Part shown: positions 1 to 9,057 of the stretch, one piece after another
How positions within the stretch are numbered: the first letter of the stretch is position 1
How the letters are laid out: every line of letters begins with the position of its first letter
From: Casuarina equisetifolia
Lineage: Eukaryota; Streptophyta; Magnoliopsida; Fagales; Casuarinaceae
NCBI GenBank assembly: GCA_028551475.1
Contig: CM052355.1
Location: forward strand, 26,129,580-26,193,579
Direction: 5' to 3'
DNA length: 64,000 bases
Notes under the pieces: generated by a model
What the model was told of the DNA's origin: nothing
Seen by the model: the letters and a program-made list of their open reading frames with translations, nothing else
Databases searched by the model: none
Position numbers and translations under genes: made by a program

Positions 1-879
1 CGCTTGGAAATGTTTCCGATTCTTATTTGGGAATTTTGAAATCTTCTTTCCTTCTTTGGTAAGGATCTTTCTGTGCTAGAATGTTGCCTCTTTTGTTCCG
101 ATTTGACATCCTGATGGTTGCGGTCTTCGTGACTCTCCGATTGTCGGTCGGCGGAGAGAGAACAAACATAGGACAGGATATCACATTCTCCCCTCTAAAA
201 TTTTCATTACCTGCATGCTAGCCATTTGTGTAGTTAGGCCCCCCTTGCCAACTCTCAATTCCATGTTATTTCTAACAGGGGTTGTTTTACGTGATTGGCC
301 CCTCTACCAACCTTGCACACAAGGGATGCAAGGCGCAAAGGTATCAAGCCGAGTCGTAGGTTGGTACCAATATTGATTGTTGTGTGTTTAGGTTTCATCT
401 TAAAAGAATAGTTCAATGGGAGATGTAGTCATACCTACGTATGTTGTCAAGAACATCAACTCTCCGTCTCAATGTGAAAGTCCATGGATTTAAACATAGG
501 ATGTGACACAATGGTTATACTGAAACTGCATTGAAGAACCGTGCAATTAGGCCATGTTTTTTTTTTCATAAAACCTATATATTAAACATAATTTAATCAC
601 TTTTTGCTTATTTGTGACATCCAAAAGGCAAAGGATTTTGTTAATTCAACTCGAATACCAATTGTTTGATTTTTCTTATACTACTACACATTTAAAGCAC
701 AATATCCCATTATATTAGCAAGGTGGGACATACGAATTTCAACAACCATACTAGGTTGTAGAAGGATAATTGCTTTAATGGTTTGCATAGATTGATTGAA
801 GTTGTCCTAATGATTAAATTTCTTCTTCTTTCCAATGATATTATGGATGGTGAATATTAAAGAAAAAGAGAATAAGTAT
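1..879. other. AT-rich spacer, no gene recognised
   Basis: I see no coding exon, RNA gene or named element here. Several short GC-richer stretches (for example around 120-180 and 290-360) occur, but no reading frame resembles a known protein. Nothing further can be supported. Confidence 0.5.
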
Positions 880-1345
880 TGACATTTAGGCATATTAAAA
901 AGAAATTTGAACTATTTAAAATCTAGACTTTTTGAAAAAGAACTTGAATTTCATGGTTAACACTCACTTTTATTGGGGTCTCTCCCTTGGCCTATTAGCA
1001 AAAGCGCCGAGCACTCCTAGCCTGCCCATCTAGGTTATCAGAGAAATTATCTTCAAGTTGGTTAGTAGAATAAAAATAGTAGTATTTAAATTAGGTTATT
1101 AAAGAAATTATCTTTGTGTTAGTTAATGAATTTGTTAAGCGGTTTTATTTAAGAATGAATGCATGTAAAACAACTTGTCATTAATCAAAGTGAGTGTTTT
1201 TTTTTAATTTTTTATGACAACTCACACTCAAGGGAATGAGTGTTTCAAACCCATTTATCTAAATACTTTTTTTTTTATTTCATCCCAAGTTAATAATAAA
1301 TTAACGGAAAATTCATGAAATAATGTGTAACAATTATAAAACCAA
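880..1345. repeat. Dispersed repeat, copy 1 (flank of BAP31-like fragment)
   Basis: This stretch is similar to 7000-7395. The first part (about 885-950, beginning near TTAGGCATATTAAAAAGAAA) matches 7000-7060 in the same orientation. The part at about 1020-1200 matches 7065-7260 in the opposite orientation: AACAACTTGTCATTAATCAA here reads as the reverse complement there. The stretch from about 1275 matches 7325 onward directly. The repeat runs without a break into the BAP31-like fragment, so fragment and flank were copied together, with one internal inversion. Confidence 0.6.
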
Positions 1346-1351
1346 TACATA

Positions 1352-1572
1352 ATGATACAGCTGTTCTACATTGTAATGCCGCCGAAATGGCTCTGGCCAC
1401 GACCCACCTCTTCAAGACCCCTCTGCAAAGGCTGCTGATCATAAATGTTAGATCAGGCCGAGCACGGACGCAGGCCCGTCATGATCAAGACCGTGGCCAG
1501 ACCACCTTGGTGGTGCTAATGTCCAGCATTTACAGCATAGTCTTCATTTTAAGATTAGTACAAATTCCTTAA
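1352..1572 (+). pseudogene. BAP31-like ER membrane protein, broken 5' exon (copy A)
   Basis: The sequence starts ATG ATA CAG CTG TTC, the MIQL-type beginning of plant Bap31-family proteins. After a one-base shift it continues as AEMAL, LFKTPLQRL and, further on, a VVLMSSIYSIVFIL stretch. In the family this segment is the first transmembrane helix, the FKTPLRKLV-type turn and the second helix. BAP31 proteins are ER membrane cargo receptors and chaperones. Here the frame shifts at least twice and there are no downstream exons, so it is a pseudogene fragment. A sister copy lies at 7402-7660. The family call comes from recognising the motif order and was not searched. Confidence 0.6.
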
Positions 1573-3597
1573 AACGATTGAAATTGATGGATAACCTAAC
1601 ATGATATCATTACTTGTGATAATGTGTGATTTATAGTCTATGCACATGTTAGAGATTAAAAGGTATCAACATCATCATATAGACACGTCATTGTTGTAAA
1701 TTTTAATTTGAGATAAAAGTTTTATAGATAAATATACATTTCTTTGATTAGGTAATTATTATTTATTATTTTATCTCAAACACCTTATAAAATTTGAACT
1801 ATTCATAATTTTTACCTTTCAAAATACTTATTACCTTTTTCTACCTTTTTCTCTCTCACATATTTCTTGGTTCATAAATTTTATATTGAAAAATAGCAGC
1901 ATTAGTTGAAATATCAAAGAAACAAGTCACAACTTATTGAAAATTTGGGGTTTTGCAATTTTCCTATAATTCAATAGTTTAGTGGCAAGTATATCGTGTC
2001 TTGTCTTCTTTCCTATTCTTAGAAATTGTATTTCACCTATATTTCCATGTTTTTGTTTATCTAACTAGAGATATTTGGCAAAGTTCATTTTTAGTGTAAA
2101 ACCACAAAAAAAAAAAAAAATCACCATAGAAACATATCGCCGCCAAGAGAGGAAGCGCGCACGTTACCGGTGGAGGAGGCTTCACTGCCTCGTGGCTCAT
2201 AAAGCTTTCACGTTCCCAGGAACTATTTCGCCTTTGCGTCCTACACCTAGTACTTTCCCTTCTTTCTTTTGTATTTGATGCTTTTTATATGACATCTTTA
2301 AAGATCTCTTTTTTCACCAATTTTACCATAAAAATTATCGTTTTTTGCATTAAGAGCTTCTAAGGTTTTGGTTAAACAGTACTTATCATTTTACCTTCAA
2401 ACTTTATGGAAATTATCCATCTTTTTCATCATTACTATCTTCATTTTTTTCTCTCTTATTTCTCGCTTATCAAATCTCTAATGCAGAATTAGCAAAATCA
2501 CCAACGTTAGAACACCAACTTTTGTGGGGACGGACTTCACCACCTATACTTGGTGGACCAAGGCCACTTTATTTAAAAAGAAAAAAAGCAAGACGGGCCT
2601 AATTGGTTGTCATGGATTGTATGGTTTGGTTTGGTCCTTGAAAGCAGAGAATTTTATTCGGCTCAAGTCAAGGAAACATAGGGGACCAATCAAAAAGCTG
2701 AAAAGACAAGAGAAGGATTAGCTGGGTAACCATTCTCAATCAACACTAGGCTTCACACTTATTCAAAATAAACTTTAGTTGAATAAATTTGCAACTTCTT
2801 GCTACATTTTAGATCTTGGTTCTTCAAATTTTGGTTCAAAGAAAGAAAAAATTTCTTACTGGTCAATTGAACTTAATGGATATTTGGTTGTCATGAATTT
2901 GAATATTAATCAACCCAAAAGATATCATTATTCTAAGATTCAAGCATCTTTGGATTGTAAAAGATTGCCATGTTTGTAGGTTAAAAAGTTGCCAAATTAA
3001 ATTGTGAACTTGGGAAATAAGAAGCAATTTAGAAATTACTAACACATAATCCAACTAATAAGTGTAGCTTAAATCATCTCTATTTTTTACTTCAATTTAA
3101 TGTTACTAGTTATCGTTTGTACTCCATGTTACTAAGACATTTAAATACGAGCAAATGGTTAAAGACTTCGTCTAAGGAGCTACATTCTTCGTCTAAATTC
3201 ATTCCTTAAATGTTTTATTTTTAACCTTTTAATTTGTTAGTGATTTTAAAAGCTAAAAATAGTTTATCATCCCAAGTAAGTATACACAAGGCGCAAGATT
3301 TAAAGTGATTTAAGCAAAACCAACTCTACTCCCAATTTTGGGTGCAAGATTCTTGGCAATTTCTTTTTAGACATACACCAAATAACAATATTGTTTATTT
3401 GGTAACATCACAAGTTTGCCTTGCAAAACATAAATATGATACATCCACATTTTATACACTAGAAACTAAAACTGAAATCCAACTATTATCTATACATACT
3501 TTCACTAAAATGAACCATTATATATTTCTTTATTAGCAAAACTTACATTTCAAAGAATGATTGATAAGATTTACATTTCACTATACCAAATTTTGTA
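1573..3597. other. AT-rich spacer
   Basis: I see no convincing gene. A GC-richer island at about 2130-2230 reads like a 5' UTR or exon scrap but leads into nothing recognisable. Homopolymer A runs occur around 2105-2120. Confidence 0.4.
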
Positions 3598-3875
3598 CAT
3601 CATGCAAAATGCAACTGCGATACAAGTTAGGAATAAAAGAATGAGGACAAACACCAAAAACCTTTGCCCCATAACCTATACATCAAAAGACATCATGCAG
3701 CATGCAAATGAGATACACGTTATGAATAAAAGAATGAGAACAACCACAAAAAAAATACCTTTGCCCCATAACCTATACATCAAATCCCATCATGCAACAT
3801 GCAACAGAAATACAAGTTACGAATAAAAGAATGAGGACACACAAAAACCTTTGCCCACAACCTATACATCAAGAG
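3598..3875. repeat. Three tandem units of about 93-97 bp
   Basis: Units start at 3598, 3691 and 3788, each with CATCATGCA(A/G)(A/C)ATGCAA. Each continues through a conserved GAATAAAAGAATGAG block and a CCTTTGCCC..ACCTATACATCAA block. They differ by small substitutions and a short A-run expansion in unit 2. The array lies 120-400 bp beyond the CDC20 stop codon, so it probably falls in or just after that gene's 3' UTR. Confidence 0.8.
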
Positions 3876-3998
3876 ACTCAATCCATTTACACTACACTAC
3901 TACCTACACTAGACATTTTCCTGTAACCACGCTGCCTCTTCTTCACAAAACGCCCGTGCTCCAAAAGTCAAAAATACTTGACCACTTCCCATGAAGAT

Positions 3999-6528
3999 TT
4001 ATCGGATGCGACTCACATGAGGAAAAGGCTCTCGGTATGCTTTAGCTCTACGTTTGGTCACCCCAGGGGTGCAAAACACATTCCACAACATTAGAGATTC
4101 ATCTCCCGCTGCAGATGCCACGGTGCACCCATCCGGACTCTGACAATGAATCAAAAAAGTTAGAAACACTCCCATAACATGAATACCCACAAACACGCAC
4201 TTGTAAGAATTAATTACAAGATGAAATTCATAATCCAACCCAGTACCTGTGCCATGTGAAGGACTCTAGAGCTGTGACCAGAAAGCTCCACCATCTTCTC
4301 CATACAAGGATATTTCCAAAGGGTGAGCTGATGGCGACTAGAGCCATGAGAACTCAGCAATTCTCGCTCATTCATGCTCCATAGCAGAGAACACACTTCT
4401 GATCCAGTATCAATTGAGCTCAAGCAACGTCCGGAGAGGGTGTTCCAAAACTTGATACGTTCATCACCAGCACCCCCACCAGAGGCTAGCAAACCGCTTT
4501 CAAACGGACACCAAGCCAGGGCCCTAACTGTACCTGTGTGTTCCACAAGCTTGTGAAGCCATCGTCTTCCTCCACCAGAAGATGCCAAGGACCGGTCCCA
4601 TATATAGACCACATTGTCGTCTCCTCCACTAGCTAATTGTTGGTGTGATTCAGACCACTTTAATCCGCAAACCTCCTTTTGGTGTCCCACATAAGTAGCT
4701 ACAATAGGAGATCTCATCCTTACATCTCTATTTCTAATCTTACCATCCATTCCTCCAGATGTAAGGATGTTATTGTTCCAGGCAAGCGAACCAACTCGTT
4801 GTCTATGACCTCTTTTGAAAGTTCGTATCTGCATTTACAAAATCAAAATAATTGATCAAATTCCATACTTGAATGATAAAGAAACAGCTAGCTTTTTATT
4901 TTTTCAGGTACGTGTGGTTGAGTACCTTTCTAGTAGTAGTGGAATCCCATAGCTGGACATGAGAATTATCTAAACCAATCGCAATTTGGTGGCTGTCAGG
5001 AGCCCAGTTGATACTTGTAATAGGACCATCTTCCTCGTCAACAGTGACAAGTTCTACGACAGAATCCTTCGAGGCATCCCACAGATATGCAGTATTTCCA
5101 AGCGCAATTGCAAGGACATTGCTGCTGGCCCAATCTAGTAAATTCAAGTTGAAGTCGTCCACCATCTCAGCAGCTTCTAATGTCCTCTCCGGCTTCTGTC
5201 CAATTATATTTGGAATGTTAGTGCACAAATTGATTTGGCAAACAAACAAATACGCAAGAAGAGAGCAGCTATATTATGGTTTTTCACATGCAATTCTAGA
5301 CTATGTATCAAGTCATTTAGCTCATATTCAATGAATTTATAAGGAAATTCAACAGAAAAGTAATTGAATAACATTCATGATTAGAATGGCTCAAGAAAAT
5401 AGAAAACCTAAAGTCACCTAACATGCAAAAATAACTTAAAGTTTGTTGAACCCATATGCTTTCACCTAAGTTGAAATGTTTTTCACATTATAATCCATAC
5501 ATTTGGTCTAATATATCACTTCAAAACCAAATCTAGTGGCTAGCGTTGAGCAACTATACCCGAGGAATGTATCGCAGATACTTGGCCTTAGGCATGGGCG
5601 GTGATGAAAGCAAGTCTTGTGGAAATGGACTGATTCGTTCGGGGGTCTTGTTCTTAAATGCAAATATCCTTCGATTCATGTCACAAGCCTCCGCAAGTTT
5701 CTTCCTATAGGCCTGTCGAGTGGGCGAGAGATCACTGGTGTTCTCTTTGACTTTCCTCCAACCTTGAGTGAGCACGGATTTTGCAAAATCAAAATCCGTA
5801 GCTGTGCGGTTTGGAATGAACCTATCCAACTGTCAACAACAAACAAATTAGGATCAGAAACCTAACAAAAATTTAATTCAAAAACAAGGAGAAATGATAA
5901 GAGTTGTTATTCAACTTTTTTTGCTTTAATGTAACCCAGAATCCCCAAATTCATTCACAAAACCAAACCCTAAACCAGAATTCTATTTCAGGGTTTACGT
6001 TTTGAAACACTGAATCTGTTTTCTGAACAACCATTTCTAACCCCAAATCCACCAAATTCTTAGTGTTAGGTATCCGAAACAAGAAGACGAAATGTTGACA
6101 CGGACATAAGACACAATATTCACCAGATAGACGAAATATACCTCGCATTCATGCTCAACCAGAGAAAAAATCTATTCTGGTTACCATTTCAAAACCAAAA
6201 GAATCCAGACAGATGAGATTTACCATTATTCAGAAAACCAAACCCATAACCAGAATTCTAGTTTAGGGTTTACGATTTGAAACCCTAAACTCTATTTTTG
6301 GGTTTACAATTTGAAACCCTAAACTTCATTCTAGGGTTTACGACTTGAACCCTAAACTCTATTTTCTGAACAAAATACCACTTCAAACACACAAAAATTC
6401 ACAAACAAGGGTACAACACTGAGGAATGAAAAACCCATAGAGTTTCTTACATTTTCATCGAAGTAGGAACCCGCATATGTCTCACGCGGCCAGCGGGAAG
6501 TGGTCCGCTCAGATTGCGGCATCCACAT
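3999..6528 (-). CDS. CDC20, activator of the anaphase-promoting complex
   Basis: WD40 activator and substrate adaptor of the APC/C ubiquitin ligase, which drives anaphase and mitotic exit. Exons on the minus strand: 6528-6451, 5829-5560, 5195-4926, 4828-4247 and 4139-3999. All junctions are GT..AG and in frame, giving 446 aa, close to the usual plant length of about 450. Visible features: C-box DRFIPNR (residues 28-34), KEN (54-56), a MAD2-binding-like segment RIFAFKNK (about 80-87), seven WD40 repeats from about 120, and the C-terminal IR tail that docks on the APC/C. The start is the only in-frame ATG of exon 1. The first 26 residues do not look like the usual plant N-terminus. Compared with typical plant CDC20 the MAD2-site region lacks one residue and has F for L, and the second blade reads IRNRDV instead of IINNDV. 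It looks intact but may be a divergent paralogue. Confidence 0.9.
5957..6365. repeat. Repeated telobox-like AAACCCTAA motifs in CDC20 intron 1
   Basis: The intron holds at least five copies of AAACCCTAA or its complement TTAGGGTTT. They lie in two related blocks about 276 bp apart (5957-6008 and 6233-6284) and then in short back-to-back palindromic units to 6365. Each unit reads GGGTTTACGA(T)TTGAAACCC, so it can fold on itself. Teloboxes near the start of transcription are a known plant regulatory element in genes active in cycling cells. A regulatory role here is inference. Confidence 0.6.
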
Positions 6529-6760
6529 TGCCTGGATGGGACTAAGCAGCTTGTAAATCGGAGAAACCGGGGTCCGAGTGGACGTCGGAGAGAGCGAGCA
6601 AGAGAAAAAGCGAGGTCCTAGAGGACGTCGGAGAGATCGAGCAAGAGAAAAAGCGACGTCGGAGTGTACGCCGTAGAGAGCAAGCAAGAGAGACAGAGAG
6701 AGAGAGAGTAACAGAGTAACAGAGAGACAGAAAGCGCGTGAGGATTTTCGGGTTTCTGGA
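6529..6760 (-). promoter_or_regulatory. CDC20 5' leader and proximal promoter with 42-bp tandem repeat
   Basis: Directly upstream of the CDC20 start lies a repeat of GGACGTCGGAGAGA(G/T)CGAGC followed by AAGAGAAAAAGCGA. Units begin near 6580 and 6622, with a decayed third from about 6657. A GA-rich run (6675-6725) precedes it, as is common in plant 5' leaders on the opposite strand (CT-rich on the transcript). The frame upstream of the chosen ATG stays open but has no other ATG. No clear TATA box and no full MSA or E2F site were seen. Confidence 0.5.
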
Positions 6761-6999
6761 TGATTTAGAGGCTTTGGCCGTTTATTTTTCTGACGATCGT
6801 GTCCCTGTTGAGATTCCGTATTGACAACGGTTACCCCTAAACTTTTTCTTCCATTTTTTTCTTTTTGGCTCTTCTCTCTCTTTTTTTATGTTTTTCATAA
6901 AAAATTTATTAGCAGATAAACCCCTTTTTTATGACGTAAGAACAATTATCTACCATTCAATCATAAAATTTTTCATACTCGTTTAGATTGTCACACTAA

Positions 7000-7395
7000 T
7001 TTAGACATATTAAAAAGAAATCTAAACTCTTTAAAATTTAAACTTTTTAAAAGAAGGTTTAAATTTCTTCACAGTGAATACACACTTTGATTAAAGACAA
7101 CTTGTTTTACATGGACTCATTTTCAAATAGAACCTCTTAACAAATTCACTAACTAACACGGATATAATTTCTTTAATAACCTAATTTAAATACCCCTATT
7201 TTTATTCTACTAACTAACTTGAAGATAATTTCTTTAATAACCTAATTTAAATTTTACTACTTTTGTTTCACTAACTAACTTGGAAATAATTTATCTCACA
7301 ACTCAATCTAAATACTATTATTTTTATTTCATCCCAAGTTAATAATAGATTAACCCAAAAACCCATGAAATAATCTGTAACAATTATGAAACCAA
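7000..7395. repeat. Dispersed repeat, copy 2 (flank of BAP31-like fragment)
   Basis: Partner of 880-1345. Within it, three related sub-repeats of AATTTCTTTAATAACCTAAT type occur at about 7155-7320, each next to CACTAACTAAC or similar. The central part is inverted relative to copy 1 and both ends are direct. The two copies bracket the CDC20 gene. Confidence 0.6.
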
Positions 7396-7401
7396 TACAC
7401 A

Positions 7402-7660
7402 ATGATACAGCTGTTCTACATCGTAATGCCGCCGAAATGGCTCCGGCCACGACCCTCTTCAAGACCCCTCTGCAAAGGCTTGTGATCATAATGTTGGATC
7501 AGGCCGAGCGCGGACGGAGGACCGTCATGATCAAGACCGTGGCCGGTGGATGTCCAGCATTTACAGCATGATAACAAGATTTAGAGCCATACAATCGACG
7601 CCGGTGCTATCAATCCCACAGACCAGGTCCTTTTTTCCAAGCACATGGTCGGTGTAATTT
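7402..7660 (+). pseudogene. BAP31-like ER membrane protein, broken 5' exon (copy B)
   Basis: It begins ATG ATA CAG CTG TTC TAC ATC (MIQLFYI), shifts frame by one base, then reads AEMAPATTLFKTPLQRLVI, LDQAERGRR and VMIKTVAG. After a deletion it continues as SSIYSM and then, in another frame, IDAGAINPTDQVLFSKHMV at about 7589-7650. This is the Bap31 order: first helix, FKTPLRKLV turn, LDR.KRGRGP loop, TVAG helix, then the DAG..NPTDQVL segment. It keeps more of the exon than copy A but has at least two frame breaks and no later exons. Confidence 0.7.
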
Positions 7661-8599
7661 CTCACAGTTGATTTGTTAGATGCTTTTATCGCTATACCTG
7701 GAGAAGATCCAATGTGTCTTTGTCAATTTTTCATTGACATTTCGGTGCTACTTCTGTTGTTTTTTCAGGGCTCATCACAGGAAATTATTTTACTAGGTTT
7801 TCCGGTCCAAAATACTAGGTGCCAAAATTCTTAAGTCACATCTTACGAGTGATTTGTTCATTAAATATTATGCACTTTTCCCCTCTTCTGCAAACATGTG
7901 ATGATTCTAGGCTCTTGCATTAGTCTTGAGAATTTCTGAAAAAAGACAATACAAAAAATTAAAAATGCTCATAATATTTGCAAGAGAACCGCTACCATCA
8001 AAATTGCTTGACAGTTTATTGAACTTTTTTTTCGTATCATACATCTTCATCTTGAATGTGCTTTTCTTAAATATCCTAGGTTGTCCATTTCAAGCTAATT
8101 GCCTTCGTCTTGAATATGAGCCCCCCCCCCTAGATTTAAAAAGCCAAGCAAGACTTCTTAAGGTCAAATACTCACGTGGATGCTTCTAGATAACGCCACG
8201 CTGTATTCCACGAATCCCGTAAAACATTCACCCACTTGCCCAATTTCTTAAATCCTCAAATATTAGTTATTATAATGCTGCTTTTTATCTTTCCATGATT
8301 GGCACCTCTTTTACTTAAGTAAAGAAGTTTTACCTTTACACTTATAAAATTATTTTGACTTTGTTTTTTCCTGCTCGGCATGAAACTTTAGACTATAATT
8401 TATGTTTCTAATCCAAATTATTAGGATTCCTCATTAAATACAAAATAGAATTTATTTATGGCGTGGGCGGCTTTTATTGGTCGGCACATCCACGACCCTC
8501 CGGAAAAGCGGAAAGTAAACCCGAAATTTGAAACGCACATCTGACGGTCGTAGAGAAGGAAGGCTGGCACTAGAAGCTTACTTTTCGCCGCTTCGAATT
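7661..8599. other. Spacer and upstream region of the DLST gene
   Basis: No coding exon is supported. A run of C (8121-8130) and AT-rich sequence fill the left part. The GC-richer stretch at 8455-8640 just before the first DLST splice donor is the likely promoter and 5' leader, with a TTTATAC sequence near 8600 as a possible TATA element. Confidence 0.4.
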
Positions 8600-9034
8600 T
8601 ATACTTTTCTTCTTCTTCATTGAGCGCGCGTTTTCGTGAATCCTCTGATCAAAGCCTCTCATCCTATTCTTATTCTTGGTAATCTTTCAACGAGGTAACA
8701 ATATCTCTTATGATTACTGTTTCCCCAATAGATTGTCGTCTTGGAATTTCTCTTATATCCAGTTGCAGATTTTTCACGCATCTATTTTTTCTTTTCTCCG
8801 CTTTTTTTTTGCCGAGAAAATGAAAAGAAACGGAAAAGTGGCCGAGGTTCAGCTGAAATGAAGTATTTTGTTTTGATTGAAGTGATTACAGCCCTATTGT
8901 TTATTTACTTTCGCTATGACTTTTATATTCTAGAATTTTTCGCGGTAACCAAACAGTGACTATGAAATGGTGTTGAGGTTTTCGTGAGTTGTTATCAATG
9001 GCTAATTTGAACCAGATTGATATTATGTGATCAG
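8600..9034 (+). other. Likely DLST 5' UTR exon and 5' UTR intron
   Basis: A non-coding leader is predicted to end at a donor at 8694/8695 (AACGAG|GTAACA) or, less likely, 8678/8679. The acceptor at 9034 (GATCAG|GTCAG) lies 23 bases before the DLST ATG. The intervening sequence is T-rich like the other introns and has no start in frame with the protein. Transcript ends are unknown. Confidence 0.5.
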
Positions 9035-9057
9035 GTCAGTTCGCTAGTGGCGGAGAA

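Noticed and set aside
3598..3875. CRISPR-like array (three regular units)
   Set aside because: Units are contiguous tandem copies without unique spacers, in a plant genome.
6775..6835. MSA-type mitotic element (AACGG core) upstream of CDC20
   Set aside because: AACGG occurs twice, but the flanking bases do not fit the full MSA consensus, so it was not called.
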